Below, in pieces: positions 18,363 to 28,178 of a DNA stretch of 64,000 nt. Each line of letters starts with the position of its first letter. The first letter of the stretch is position 1. A program made the position numbers and the translations under genes. The notes beneath the pieces were generated by a model. That model was not told the DNA's origin. It searched no databases and worked only from the letters and a program-made list of their open reading frames with translations. Source of the stretch: Flavobacterium resistens. GTDB taxonomy: Bacteria; Bacteroidota; Bacteroidia; Flavobacteriales; Flavobacteriaceae. The DNA lies in assembly GCF_900182645.1 (NCBI RefSeq), contig NZ_FXTA01000005.1:310001-374000 (forward strand), written 5' to 3'.

Positions 18363-18422
18363 GACGACAAAAGTAACATTTTTAACGGTATCAACATCTT
18401 TCAAACAATTAAATTCAATTCT

Positions 18423-18451
18423 GAAAAAAACAAGGATTTGCCTTGTTTCTA
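18423..18451 (-). terminator. Intrinsic terminator (second of two) after the CoA-binding gene
   Basis: Arms AAACAAGG and CCTTGTTT form an 8-bp hairpin with a 5-nt loop, followed on the minus strand by seven T. It lies between the CoA-binding protein gene and recR. Confidence 0.6.
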
Positions 18452-18460
18452 TCTGCCAAT

Positions 18461-18497
18461 AAAAAACAAAACTTCCCAATACAATTGGAAAGTTTTA
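18461..18497 (-). terminator. Intrinsic terminator (first of two) after the CoA-binding gene
   Basis: Arms AAAACTTCCCAAT (18468-18480) and ATTGGAAAGTTTT (18484-18496) form a 13-bp stem with one mismatch and a 3-nt loop. On the minus strand it is followed by a T-rich run. It lies 17 nt after the stop of the CoA-binding protein gene. Confidence 0.65.
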
Positions 18498-18514
18498 AAA
18501 ACGCTTTTTTTCAA

Positions 18515-18880
18515 TTAATATTGGTTTGTAGCCAATAAAACTAGCGTACAAGCAACTTCGACCTCAATATTATTTAATTCCAATAATTGATATAATTCAG
18601 GGTTTTCTGTTCCGGGATTAAAAATTACTCTTTTAGGCTGTGCTTCAATAATGTAATTATAATAATCACGCTGGCGTGCCGGATTTAGATATAAAGTTAC
18701 TGTATCAATATTTTTGACAGGAATAGCTTTTGTATGAATTTTTACACCAGCCACCTCTCCAGTATTTTGACCTATTGCCAATACTGTGTGCCCTTTTTGG
18801 GTAAGCATATTTATAGCTCTAAATGCATAACGATCAGATTTTGTTGTAGCACCTAGAAGCAAGGTTTTTTTGTTTTTCAT
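18515..18880 (-). CDS. CoA-binding domain protein (CoA_binding_2, YccU-like)
   Basis: 121 aa single-domain Rossmann-like protein. It starts KKTLLLGATTKSDRYAFRA, has a GHTVLAIGQNTGEVAG segment and ends in the IFNPGTENPEL and EVACTLVLL segments typical of the small CoA-binding proteins related to the succinyl-CoA ligase alpha N-domain. No catalytic function is established for these. It is monocistronic, with its own terminators downstream and a TACTTTTG box upstream. Confidence 0.85.
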   Translation of the reverse strand: MKNKKTLLLGATTKSDRYAFRAINMLTQKGHTVLAIGQNTGEVAGVKIHTKAIPVKNIDTVTLYLNPARQRDYYNYIIEAQPKRVIFNPGTENPELYQLLELNNIEVEVACTLVLLATNQY

Positions 18881-18897
18881 CTTTTTAATTTAAAGTG

Positions 18898-18905
18898 CAA
18901 AAGTA
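18898..18905 (-). promoter_or_regulatory. Predicted -7 box upstream of the CoA-binding gene
   Basis: TACTTTTG on the minus strand (+ strand CAAAAGTA), 18 nt before the ATG. No convincing -33 element is visible. Confidence 0.45.
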
Positions 18906-18982
18906 GTTAAAAAGTATGAGCTTAGCTTGTGTTATCAATTCAGAATATTGACTCTAAAAAACAATAACATAACGCAATTTTA

Positions 18983-19012
18983 TTTGTCGATATAAAAAAA
19001 TAACTACTTTTA
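18983..19012 (+). promoter_or_regulatory. Predicted promoter of the marC-family gene
   Basis: TTTG (18983-18986), an 18-bp spacer and TACTTTTA (19005-19012). The last base of the -7 box departs from the TAnnTTTG consensus. The gene starts 20 nt downstream. Confidence 0.5.
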
Positions 19013-19031
19013 CTTCACTAACCAAAACTTT

Positions 19032-19658
19032 ATGGATTTATTCATTTACTTATTCGCTGCACTTTTTTCCGTTTTAAACCCAATTGGCACGGTGCCGATT
19101 TTCGTTGGATTAACACAACACGATTCGCAAAAAGAACGTTCCAGAATTTCTCTATGGACCGCAATAAATGTTTTTATTATTTTATTGGTATCTTTTTTTA
19201 TCGGTCAATATGTTTTGACGTTTTTTGGGATTAGCATTGATGCTCTTCGAATTGCAGGCGGAATTGTAATTGTGAATTCTGGCTTTTCATTGCTTTCGGG
19301 AAAATTTAATAAAAAACGAGGAATCAATAAAAAAATTGAAACCGATGCACAGCAAAGAAATGACATTGCATTAACCCCATTAGCAATACCTATGCTAGCT
19401 GGACCAGGATCAATTTCATTACTAATTGCTTTTTATCAGGAACATCATGAAATGAATGAAATCATTGTTTCATGTCTTGCTATTTTAGCAATTGGAGTCA
19501 GCATTTTTGCCATTCTAAAAAGCGCACATTACCTTGCCCGCATATTAGGTGCATCTGGAATTGTTGCAATTTCCCGAATAGTTGGATTCATTGTAATTTC
19601 TATCGGAATTCAATATATCGTAAGTTCTATTGTAAATATTATTAAAGGAAACTTTTAA
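19032..19658 (+). CDS. MarC-family integral membrane protein
   Basis: 208 aa with about six hydrophobic helices. The family signatures are the N-terminal FSVLNPIGTVPIFVGLT (residues ~12-28) and the half-repeat ALTPLAIPMLAGPGSISLLI (~113-132). MarC/UPF0056 proteins are inner-membrane proteins of unsettled function; an early link to multiple antibiotic resistance was not upheld. The gene is single, divergent from the CoA-binding gene, and ends at a strong bidirectional terminator. Confidence 0.88.
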   Translation: MDLFIYLFAALFSVLNPIGTVPIFVGLTQHDSQKERSRISLWTAINVFIILLVSFFIGQYVLTFFGISIDALRIAGGIVIVNSGFSLLSGKFNKKRGINKKIETDAQQRNDIALTPLAIPMLAGPGSISLLIAFYQEHHEMNEIIVSCLAILAIGVSIFAILKSAHYLARILGASGIVAISRIVGFIVISIGIQYIVSSIVNIIKGNF

Positions 19659-19680
19659 TCTGAAAACTCTTTTAAATAAA

Positions 19681-19721
19681 AAAAAATGGGATAAAAAACT
19701 TTAAGCTTTATCCCATTTTTT
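19681..19721. terminator. Bidirectional intrinsic terminator between convergent genes
   Basis: A 15-bp perfect stem: arms AAAAAATGGGATAAA (19681-19695) and TTTATCCCATTTTTT (19707-19721) with an 11-nt loop. A- and T-runs on both sides serve the marC-family gene (+) and the CtlX-like gene (-). Confidence 0.85.
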
Positions 19722-19739
19722 TTATTTAAAAACCTGTTT

Positions 19740-20675
19740 TTAATTCCTTGGCAAGAAAACTTCAGCCATCATGCAACGTGCACTTCCACCGCCACAAGCT
19801 TCAATTGTATCCAAGCTCGAACTTAAAATTTCGGCGTGATTTTCTAATTGTGCAATTTGCTTTGCAGTTAAACTTTGATGAGCCGATGCACTCATAACAA
19901 TATACTTTTTATCGTTTGTTCCTCTAACTTCCAGCATATTTCCAGCAAAATTATTTACCTGATCTTCTGTAATTAAAATGATTTCTTTTTTATCATCTTT
20001 CAAATTATCCAGAACCATTTTGCGCTCTTTTTTATCATCGATGCAATCTGCACAAATAACTGCAAAAGTTTCGCCCAAACACATCATCACATTTGTATGA
20101 TAAATGAGTTTTCGTTCTCCGTCAACAGTCTGAAAAGCTTCAAAAATTACAGGAGCATAATCAAAATCTTCACAGAATTCAATAAATAATTCTTCATCAG
20201 CACGAGGCGACAAAGCGCAATACGCTTTTGCATTAGCACGATCTAAAAGCAGACTTCCTGTTCCTTCTAAAAAATAACCATCATCTTCAGCAGAAGTATA
20301 ATCCATTATATTTGATATTTCGAAACCTTTTTCTTCCAAAGTATCCAAAATATCCTCGCGACGCTCCTTACGTCTATTTTCAGCAAACATTGGATAAAGT
20401 GCTACATCTCCATTTTCATGAAATGAAACCCAGTTATTTGGAAAAATACTATCAGGAGTATCTGTTTCCAAAGTGTCTTCGATAACAGTAACATCTACTC
20501 CAACCGCTCTAAGTTTTTCAACAAAAGCATCAAATTCCTGCTGTGCTTTGGCATTTACGGTACTTGGTAAAAGTCCGTCTAATACTTTTTGGTAATAATT
20601 ATTTACGGCAGTCTGTTCATTCATTCTGAATGCAACAGGCCGAATCATCACGATTGCATTTGTTGTCTGTCTCAT
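19740..20675 (-). CDS. ctlX: CtlX-like citrulline hydrolase (amidinotransferase fold)
   Basis: 311 aa guanidino-modifying enzyme. It contains DSIFPNNWVSFHENGDVALYP split over residues ~72-92, FLEGTGSLLLDR near 130-141, YHTNVMMCLGETFAV near 194-208 (His) and a C-terminal GGGSARCMMAEVF with the nucleophilic Cys. This motif set fits the family that includes Francisella citrulline ureidase (CtlX), which hydrolyses citrulline to ornithine. A related arginine/dimethylarginine hydrolase activity cannot be excluded. A second amidinotransferase-fold gene lies 70 nt upstream, separated by a long hairpin. Confidence 0.8.
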   Translation of the reverse strand: MRQTTNAIVMIRPVAFRMNEQTAVNNYYQKVLDGLLPSTVNAKAQQEFDAFVEKLRAVGVDVTVIEDTLETDTPDSIFPNNWVSFHENGDVALYPMFAENRRKERREDILDTLEEKGFEISNIMDYTSAEDDGYFLEGTGSLLLDRANAKAYCALSPRADEELFIEFCEDFDYAPVIFEAFQTVDGERKLIYHTNVMMCLGETFAVICADCIDDKKERKMVLDNLKDDKKEIILITEDQVNNFAGNMLEVRGTNDKKYIVMSASAHQSLTAKQIAQLENHAEILSSSLDTIEACGGGSARCMMAEVFLPRN

Positions 20676-20690
20676 CTTTTATGTTTTTTT

Positions 20691-20740
20691 TGTTTCAGGT
20701 TTCAAGTTTCACGTTCTGTAAAAACTTGAAACCTGAAACA
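20691..20740. repeat. Long inverted repeat (hairpin) between the two hydrolase genes
   Basis: Arms TGTTTCAGGTTTCAAGTTT (20691-20709) and its exact complement (ending 20740) can form a 19-bp stem with a loop of about 12 nt. The arms contain an internal near-repeat of GTTTCA. The T-run on the coding side is weak, so it looks more like a dispersed intergenic element than a simple terminator. No second copy is in this window. Confidence 0.75.
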
Positions 20741-20745
20741 ATTAT

Positions 20746-21660
20746 TTAGTCTCTAATTAAAGGAAGTGTTGAACATCTTAATAATCCCTCTTGTTTTGCA
20801 ATTTCGGCATACGGAATTTCTTCGACTGTAAAACCATTAGCACGAAGCCAGTTATTTAAGCGTGTGAAATTTTTCTCCGAAACCACAACATTTTTATCAA
20901 TTGAAAACACATTTGAAAACATATTGTACATTTCATTTCTTTCGATATGAAACAAATTTTCTTTTCCAAAAAGATTCACTAAATATAAATAATCCGCTTC
21001 TTCACGGAAACCTCTTTTGTAGATAATTCCTTTATTTTCGCCTACTGGCTGAAAACAACAGTCTAAATGCAATGCATTATCTCTGGCTTCTAACTTAGAT
21101 TTAACCAGATCAAATTCTTTTACAATTTTATTTGGAAATAGCTCTTTAATATAATTAACCCCATGCATGTTAGTTCTTGCGGTTATATAATCTTTATAAT
21201 CACTTCCTTTGTAAGTCCCTATAAAAATGTGATCATTCCAAAGCATAACATCGCCTCCTTCAATATGAACTTCTTCAGGTGGGCGAACAACTTTTAGAGG
21301 TTCGATTTGATCTATTACATATTGAATTGCGTCTAGCTCACGTTCACGGTCAGGCAGTATATTCGATTTTACAAAAACATCATCAATTACAAATCCAATA
21401 TCTCGAGCAAAAATCTGATTGTAGTTCTCAATCATTTCCGGACGATAGACTTTAACGTCATACTTTTGAAAAACAGAATTAAAAGCTTCCATTTCAACAA
21501 CCATGTCTTTTTCGATCGGATAGGTTCCTGCTTTAATATGTTCCAATGACTTAGGGTCATAAGCTTCCTCTAAGGTTGGAGTTGGCCCATTATGAACGGC
21601 TGAACCCAAAACTACGGCCCGCAGTCTTGACGTTTCGTTCTTTACATTTAATTGCAACAT
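20746..21660 (-). CDS. Amidinotransferase-fold hydrolase (dimethylarginine dimethylaminohydrolase-like)
   Basis: 304 aa. It has the pentein-fold landmarks: IFARDIGFVIDD near residues 86-97, HIEGGDVMLW near 131-140 (Glu/Asp-Gly pair), LHLDCCFQPVG near 198-208 (His) and LRCSTLPL at the C-terminus with the nucleophilic Cys. Family members act on arginine, methylated arginine or glycine amidino transfer; the substrate here is not determined. It lies upstream of the CtlX-like gene on the same strand, so the two could form a short arginine/citrulline pathway. A TATCTTTG promoter box lies 19 nt upstream. Confidence 0.8.
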   Translation of the reverse strand: MLQLNVKNETSRLRAVVLGSAVHNGPTPTLEEAYDPKSLEHIKAGTYPIEKDMVVEMEAFNSVFQKYDVKVYRPEMIENYNQIFARDIGFVIDDVFVKSNILPDRERELDAIQYVIDQIEPLKVVRPPEEVHIEGGDVMLWNDHIFIGTYKGSDYKDYITARTNMHGVNYIKELFPNKIVKEFDLVKSKLEARDNALHLDCCFQPVGENKGIIYKRGFREEADYLYLVNLFGKENLFHIERNEMYNMFSNVFSIDKNVVVSEKNFTRLNNWLRANGFTVEEIPYAEIAKQEGLLRCSTLPLIRD

Positions 21661-21679
21661 AACTTTATTATATTTTGAG

Positions 21680-21687
21680 CAAAGATA
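21680..21687 (-). promoter_or_regulatory. Predicted -7 box of the amidinotransferase-fold gene
   Basis: TATCTTTG on the minus strand, fitting TAnnTTTG, 19 nt before the ATG. The -33 region falls inside the gltA terminator hairpin. Confidence 0.45.
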
Positions 21688-21716
21688 AAAAAAGCTTCAC
21701 ATGTAAGTGAAGCTTT
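21687..21716 (-). terminator. Intrinsic terminator of gltA
   Basis: Arms AAAGCTTCAC (21691-21700) and GTGAAGCTTT (21707-21716) with a 6-nt loop. On the minus strand it is followed by a T-run. It lies directly after the gltA stop. Confidence 0.75.
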
Positions 21717-21723
21717 CTATTTT

Positions 21724-23001
21724 TTATTTGTTAGGCTTAAATTCTCTTAATGGATGCCCTGTGTAAATTTGTCTTGGTCTTCCAATTGGCTCTTTGTTTT
21801 CACGCATTTCTTTCCATTGTGCGATCCATCCTGGCAATCTTCCGATAGCAAACATTACTGTAAACATATCTGTTGGAATTCCTAACGCTCTATAAATAAT
21901 TCCTGAGTAGAAATCAACGTTTGGATATAAGTTTCTAGATTTGAAGTATTCATCTTCAAGAGCTGCTGTTTCTAATTTTCTAGCAATATCTAAAATTGGA
22001 TCTTCAACACCTAACGTTTCTAAAACTTCTTTAGCTGCTTTTTTGATGATTTTTGCTCTTGGATCAAAGTTTTTATAAACTCTGTGTCCGAATCCCATTA
22101 AACGGAATGGATCATTTTTATCTTTTGCTTTCGCCAAGAATTTATCAGTATCTCCACCGTCTTTGTTGATTTCTTCCAACATTTCAAGTACAGCCTGGTT
22201 TGCTCCTCCGTGAAGAGGTCCCCAAAGAGCAGAAACTCCAGAAGAGATTGAAGCAAATAAACCAGCGTGAGATGAACCAACCATTCTTACTGTTGAAGTT
22301 GAACAGTTTTGTTCGTGATCTGCGTGAAGAATAAATAATTTATCCAATGCATCGACAACAACAGGATTTGCACTGTATGGTCCCGTAGGCAATTGAAACA
22401 TCAATTGCATAAAGTTCTCAACATATCCTTTTGTGTTGTCATAATAATTCAACGGATACCCCATTGATTTTCTGTACGTCCAAGTTGCAATAACTAAAAA
22501 CTTAGCCATTGTTTTGCAAATTGCCTCATACATTTCTTTTTCGTTATCCACATTTACTGCTTTTGGGTTGAAAGCAGTTAAAGCGCTTGTCAAAGCTGAC
22601 AAAACACCCATTGGATGTGCTGTTTTTGGGAAACCATCAATGATATTTTTCATTTCTTCGTTAACTAACGAATGTTTTTTAATACCATTTTCAAAGTTTT
22701 CTAATTCTGCAGCTGTTGGCAGTTCTCCAAAAATCAAAAGATAAGACACCTCTAAAAAACTAGCCTTTTCAGCTAAATCTTCAATTGAATATCCTCTGTA
22801 ACGTAAGATTCCTAATTCTCCGTCTAAGAAAGTAATTTCACTTGTACAAGATCCAGAGTTTTTATAACCTGGGTCGATTGTAATAATACCTGTTAAATCA
22901 CGTAATTTGTTAATATCGATAGCTGATTCATTTTCACTCCCTGTGATAACCGGAAGTTCAATTTTTTTACCATCTACTTCTAATGTAGCTATTTTTGACA
23001 T
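21724..23001 (-). CDS. gltA: Citrate synthase (type II)
   Basis: 425 aa, hexameric-type length. It contains GILRYRGYSIEDLA near residues 88-101, the catalytic ADHEQNCSTSTVRMVGSSHA (His) near 230-249, GPLHGGANQAVLEML near 263-277, MGFGHRVYKNFDPRA near 305-319 (His) and DFYSGIIYRALGIP near 366-379. It condenses oxaloacetate and acetyl-CoA to citrate at the start of the TCA cycle. It lies downstream of eno, with a terminator between them. Confidence 0.96.
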   Translation of the reverse strand: MSKIATLEVDGKKIELPVITGSENESAIDINKLRDLTGIITIDPGYKNSGSCTSEITFLDGELGILRYRGYSIEDLAEKASFLEVSYLLIFGELPTAAELENFENGIKKHSLVNEEMKNIIDGFPKTAHPMGVLSALTSALTAFNPKAVNVDNEKEMYEAICKTMAKFLVIATWTYRKSMGYPLNYYDNTKGYVENFMQLMFQLPTGPYSANPVVVDALDKLFILHADHEQNCSTSTVRMVGSSHAGLFASISSGVSALWGPLHGGANQAVLEMLEEINKDGGDTDKFLAKAKDKNDPFRLMGFGHRVYKNFDPRAKIIKKAAKEVLETLGVEDPILDIARKLETAALEDEYFKSRNLYPNVDFYSGIIYRALGIPTDMFTVMFAIGRLPGWIAQWKEMRENKEPIGRPRQIYTGHPLREFKPNK

Positions 23002-23101
23002 AATATAATCGGGAATAATTCTATAAAATAATAATTTATCAAATCTAAGGAATTTAAGACTAACTAAAAAAAGAATCCTGCTATGAATTTGTTAAAACTC
23101 C

Positions 23102-23133
23102 AAAAAAAAACCATTCGTTAACACGAATGGTTT
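23102..23133 (-). terminator. Intrinsic terminator of eno
   Basis: A perfect 11-bp stem: AAACCATTCGT (23108-23118) and ACGAATGGTTT (23123-23133), loop TAAC, followed on the minus strand by nine T. It lies 25 nt after the eno stop. Confidence 0.85.
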
Positions 23134-23157
23134 CTTTTCAATATATAACTCTTACAA

Positions 23158-24462
<1,305 letters not shown>

Positions 24463-24551
24463 TTATTAATAAATTATATTTTTTTTTCGAAATTATAAAA
24501 ATATTTAATACTAAAAACGCAATCTAGACATTAAACACCTTTATTTATTAA

Positions 24552-25670
24552 CTACATCGTTTTAGAGGTAGCCAGTTTTATATTCTCAACAAATTGATCA
24601 AATAAATAAGATGAATCATGTGGTCCCGGGCTAGCCTCTGGGTGATATTGCACTGAAAAACAATTCTTATTTTTCATTCTCATTCCGGCAACAGTACCAT
24701 CATTTAAATGCACATGGGTAATCTCCAATTCTGGGTGATTTTCCAATTGTTCTTTCTTAACCGCAAATCCATGATTCTGAGAAGTAATCTCTCCCTTACC
24801 TGTTAAAATATTTTTAACTGGGTGATTAATTCCTCTGTGTCCGTTAAACATTTTATAAGTTTCAATACCATTGGCTAGACCGATTACTTGATGCCCTAAA
24901 CAAATTCCGAATAAAGGTCTATCCTCAGCAAGAATTTTCTTTGCCACTTCAATTGCTCCAAATAAAGGATCCGGATCTCCAGGTCCGTTTGACAAGAAAA
25001 ATCCATCTGGATTAAACGAATTTAAATCCTCGTAAGTTGAGTTGTATGGAAAAACTTTAATATAGCAATCTCTCTTGGCAAGATTTCTTAAAATATTCTT
25101 TTTAATTCCAAGGTCAAGTGCAGAAATTTTATAAGTTGCATTTTCATCTCCAACAAAATATGGTTGAGTTGTAGACACCTTAGACGCAAGTTCTAAACCT
25201 TCCATATTTGGAACATCTGCTAATTCCTTTTTCAAATCTTCAATTGAAGTACCATCTGTACAAATCACAGCATTCATTGCTCCATTGTCACGAATATAAC
25301 TTACAAGAGCTCTTGTATCAACATCAGAAATACAAATTAGGTTTTGCTTAGTGAAGTAATCTTCTAAACTTCCAGAAGCACCTTCTCTTGAATAATTAAA
25401 GCTAAAGTTTTTACAAACCAGACCTGCAATTTTAATGCTGTCTGATTCTACTTCTAAATCATTAACACCATAATTACCAATATGCGGATTAGTCGCAACC
25501 ATAATTTGACCAAAATAAGAAGGATCCGTAAAAATCTCCTGATATCCGGTCATTCCAGTATTAAAACAAACCTCACCAAAAGTTTTACCGCTAATACCGA
25601 TAGACTTTCCGTGAAAAATAGTTCCATCACTTAGTAATAAAATGGCGCTTTGTCGTGTTGTGTATTTCAT
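24552..25670 (-). CDS. carA: Carbamoyl-phosphate synthase small subunit
   Basis: 372 aa. The N-terminal CPSase_sm_chain domain (residues ~10-140) contains TGMTGYQEIFTDPSY and GASGSLEDYF. The class I glutamine amidotransferase domain (~185-365) contains LSNGPGDPDP, the nucleophile in FGICLGHQVIGLA (Cys) and FSVQYHPEASPGPHDS (His/Glu). It releases ammonia from glutamine for carbamoyl phosphate, which feeds pyrimidine and arginine synthesis. carB is not in the window. It follows the ribosomal cluster after a terminator and has its own promoter. Confidence 0.96.
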   Translation of the reverse strand: MKYTTRQSAILLLSDGTIFHGKSIGISGKTFGEVCFNTGMTGYQEIFTDPSYFGQIMVATNPHIGNYGVNDLEVESDSIKIAGLVCKNFSFNYSREGASGSLEDYFTKQNLICISDVDTRALVSYIRDNGAMNAVICTDGTSIEDLKKELADVPNMEGLELASKVSTTQPYFVGDENATYKISALDLGIKKNILRNLAKRDCYIKVFPYNSTYEDLNSFNPDGFFLSNGPGDPDPLFGAIEVAKKILAEDRPLFGICLGHQVIGLANGIETYKMFNGHRGINHPVKNILTGKGEITSQNHGFAVKKEQLENHPELEITHVHLNDGTVAGMRMKNKNCFSVQYHPEASPGPHDSSYLFDQFVENIKLATSKTM

Positions 25671-25739
25671 TCTTTAATTTGTATTGTTTTTTAATTGTGT
25701 ATGAAACTTAAAAAGCTTCATTTGTAATTAGATATTTTG

Positions 25740-25770
25740 CAAATTTACTTCTTTAAAAGAGCGCTTCCAA
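25740..25770 (-). promoter_or_regulatory. Predicted promoter of carA
   Basis: On the minus strand the -7 box is TAAATTTG (25740-25747) and a TTG lies at 25768-25770 with a 20-bp spacer. The leader is about 60 nt. Confidence 0.55.
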
Positions 25771-25849
25771 GATTTTTTAAAACTTTCATTCGTAAAAATA
25801 AAACCTAACATTTTAAATAAGTTACATTTTTATAGGTTTCAAAAAAATC

Positions 25850-25885
25850 AAAAAAAAAGGATAAACTAACAATTAGTTTATCCTT
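25850..25885 (-). terminator. Intrinsic terminator of the ribosomal/rpoA operon
   Basis: Perfect 13-bp stem AAGGATAAACTAA (25857-25869) and TTAGTTTATCCTT (25873-25885) with a 3-nt loop, followed on the minus strand by a T-run. It ends the long operon 28 nt after the rplQ stop. Confidence 0.85.
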
Positions 25886-25913
25886 GATTTTTATAGAATC
25901 ATTACTTTCATAA

Positions 25914-26405
25914 TTATTCAGAAGCTTCTGTAGTCGTTTCTGATTCAGCAGCCGGAGCTTCAGGAGCAGTTCCTTCAGCTTTTTTTGCTTTACCACCACG
26001 ACGGCTTTTAGCTTTTTTAACTTCTTTTTTACCTCCGTTGTAAAGTTCATTGAAGTCAACAAGTTCGATCATCGCCATATCAGCGTTATCTCCCAAACGA
26101 TTTCCAACTTTAATGATACGAGTGTATCCACCTGGACGGTCACCAACTTTAGCAGCTACATCTCTGAACAAGTCAGTTACAGCATATTTGCTACGTAAGT
26201 AAGCAAAAACAATACGACGGTTGTGAGTCGTATCTTCTTTTGATTTAGTGATTAAAGGCTCAACGAATTGTTTAAGCGCTTTAGCTTTAGCAACAGTAGT
26301 GTTAATACGTTTGTGCTCAATAAGAGAACAAGCCATATTAGCCAACATAGCTTTTCTATGTCCAGTCTGTCTGCTTAAGTGGTTGAATTTTTTTCCGTGT
26401 CTCAT
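25914..26405 (-). CDS. rplQ: 50S ribosomal protein L17
   Basis: 163 aa. The first ~118 residues match L17 ([19 protein letters not shown] at the N-terminus, [19 protein letters not shown] near 89-107). A C-terminal extension of about 45 residues follows: first Lys/Arg-rich, then Ala/Glu/Pro/Thr-rich and acidic, with no known domain. The gene is last in the rpsD-rpoA-rplQ group and stands before the operon terminator. Confidence 0.97.
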   Translation of the reverse strand: MRHGKKFNHLSRQTGHRKAMLANMACSLIEHKRINTTVAKAKALKQFVEPLITKSKEDTTHNRRIVFAYLRSKYAVTDLFRDVAAKVGDRPGGYTRIIKVGNRLGDNADMAMIELVDFNELYNGGKKEVKKAKSRRGGKAKKAEGTAPEAPAAESETTTEASE

Positions 26406-26467
26406 GACGTGTTTTTTTTATCTTCATCTTGCTACAATCCACTATGGAGAGCAAAATATGAAGTAAA

Positions 26468-27460
26468 TTATTCTTTATCTAATTTGTATTTAGCTAAATC
26501 CATTCCGAAAGTTAAATTCTTCACTGCAACAAGTTCATCAAGTTCAGTTAAAGATTTTTTACCAAAATTACGGAATTTCATTAGGTCATTTTTATTGAAC
26601 GATACTAAATCACCAAGTGTATCAACTTCAGCCGCTTTCAAGCAATTTAATGCTCTTACAGATAAATCCATATCAACAAGCTTAGTTTTAAGCAATTGTC
26701 TCATATGCAATGACTCTTCATCATACGATTCTGTTTGTGCAATTTCGTCAGCCTCAAGTGTAATTCTTTCATCAGAAAACAACATGAAATGGTGAATTAA
26801 AACTTTAGCAGCTTCAGTAAGAGCATCTTTAGGATTAATAGATCCATCAGTTTTGATTTCAAAAACTAATTTTTCGTAATCTGTTTTTTGCTCTACACGG
26901 AAATTTTCGATTGCATATTTTACATTTTTTACCGGAGTAAAAATAGAATCTGTAAAAATCGTTCCAATTGCAGCATTCTGTTTTTTATTCTCTTCAGCAG
27001 GCACGTATCCTCTACCTTTTTCGATAGTTAAATCGAAGTTCAATTTGATTTTTGAATCTAAATTACAAATAACAAGGTCTGGGTTCAGAACTTGGAAACC
27101 TGAAATAAATTTTTGAAAATCACCTGCTGTTAATTGATCTTTACCAGAAACAGAAATTGTAACTGCTTCATTATCGATATCTTCAATCTGACGTTTGAAA
27201 CGTACTTGTTTTAGATTAAGGATAATTTCGGTAACATCTTCAACAACACCTGAAATAGTAGAAAACTCATGATCTACACCTTCGATACGAACAGATGTAA
27301 TTGCATAACCTTCTAACGCTGAAAGCAAAACTCTTCTAAGTGCATTACCAACTGTCAATCCGTAACCAGGTTCCAAAGGTCTAAATTCAAATTTACCTTC
27401 AAAATCGGTTGAATCGATCATGATAACTTTATCGGGCTTTTGAAAATTAAATATTGCCAT
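26468..27460 (-). CDS. rpoA: DNA-directed RNA polymerase subunit alpha
   Basis: 330 aa. The N-terminal dimerisation domain (residues ~1-230) includes [20 protein letters not shown] near 33-52. The C-terminal domain (~255-320) has the helix-hairpin-helix ARALNCL-type segment ([20 protein letters not shown]) that contacts UP elements and regulators. It nucleates RNA polymerase assembly. It lies between rpsD and rplQ as in most bacteria. Confidence 0.98.
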   Translation of the reverse strand: MAIFNFQKPDKVIMIDSTDFEGKFEFRPLEPGYGLTVGNALRRVLLSALEGYAITSVRIEGVDHEFSTISGVVEDVTEIILNLKQVRFKRQIEDIDNEAVTISVSGKDQLTAGDFQKFISGFQVLNPDLVICNLDSKIKLNFDLTIEKGRGYVPAEENKKQNAAIGTIFTDSIFTPVKNVKYAIENFRVEQKTDYEKLVFEIKTDGSINPKDALTEAAKVLIHHFMLFSDERITLEADEIAQTESYDEESLHMRQLLKTKLVDMDLSVRALNCLKAAEVDTLGDLVSFNKNDLMKFRNFGKKSLTELDELVAVKNLTFGMDLAKYKLDKE

Positions 27461-27481
27461 AAATTTCGACTAAGTCAATTA

Positions 27482-28087
27482 TTATTTGTTGTACAACTCT
27501 ACGATTAATTGTTCTTTAATGTTTTCTGGAATTTGAAGTCTTGCAGGTACAGAAACGAAAGTTCCTTCTTTAAGATCATTGTTCCAAGTAATCCATTCAT
27601 AAACATGACTTGAATTTGATAAAGAACGTTCGATAGCTTCTAAAGATTTAGATTTTTCACGAACTGCAACTTTATCACCAGGTTTAAGGTGGTAAGAAGG
27701 AATATTTACAACTTCACCATTTACAGTAACGTGTCTGTGAGATACAATTTGACGTGCACCTCTTCTAGAAGGAGCGATACCCATTCTAAAAACTACGTTA
27801 TCCAATCTTGCTTCGCATAATTGTAATAAAACTTCACCAGTAACTCCTTTAGTAGCTGATGCTTTTTCGAATAAATTTCTGAATTGTTTTTCTAAAATTC
27901 CGTAAGAATATTTAGCTTTTTGCTTTTCCATTAACTGAACAGCATATTCAGATTTTTTTCCTCTTTTTTTAGCCATCCCGTGTTGTCCAGGTGGGTAATT
28001 TCTTTTTTCGAAAGATTTATCATCTCCGAAAATTGCTTCGCCAAATTTACGGGCGATTCTTGTGCTAGGACCAGTATATCTTGCCAT
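27482..28087 (-). CDS. rpsD: 30S ribosomal protein S4
   Basis: 201 aa with the S4 N-terminal domain and the S4 RNA-binding domain ([20 protein letters not shown] near residues 91-110). The N-terminal region lacks the Cys zinc knuckle of some S4 forms. S4 starts 16S folding and in several phyla represses its own operon. The 91-nt gap upstream holds a large hairpin (28101-28152), a possible autoregulatory target. Confidence 0.98.
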   Translation of the reverse strand: MARYTGPSTRIARKFGEAIFGDDKSFEKRNYPPGQHGMAKKRGKKSEYAVQLMEKQKAKYSYGILEKQFRNLFEKASATKGVTGEVLLQLCEARLDNVVFRMGIAPSRRGARQIVSHRHVTVNGEVVNIPSYHLKPGDKVAVREKSKSLEAIERSLSNSSHVYEWITWNNDLKEGTFVSVPARLQIPENIKEQLIVELYNK

Positions 28088-28100
28088 TTTAAATTGTTTA

Positions 28101-28152
28101 AGATAGAGATTATGAATTCAGGTCATATCCTTCGATAATCTATATTCTATCT
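28101..28152 (-). promoter_or_regulatory. Candidate structured leader of rpsD
   Basis: In the rpsK-rpsD gap the minus-strand RNA can fold a 13-bp stem. The 3' arm is ATAATCTCTATCT (28101-28113); the 5' arm AGATAG plus AGATTAT (28135-28152) is interrupted by a 5-nt bulge. The apical part has a small AGG/CCT stem. There is no U-run, so it is not a plain terminator. Position before rpsD suggests S4 feedback, by analogy with S4-binding leaders in other bacteria. Confidence 0.45.
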
Positions 28153-28178
28153 AGGTTATACTATAATAATTTTGAGTA

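Noticed and set aside
18363-18479. 39-residue N-terminal extension of RecR
   Set aside because: The extension covers two terminator hairpins, and RecR proteins begin at the internal Met.
26379-26795. Plus-strand open frame of 138 codons over rpoA/rplQ
   Set aside because: It runs antisense through conserved rpoA and has no family resemblance; a shadow frame.
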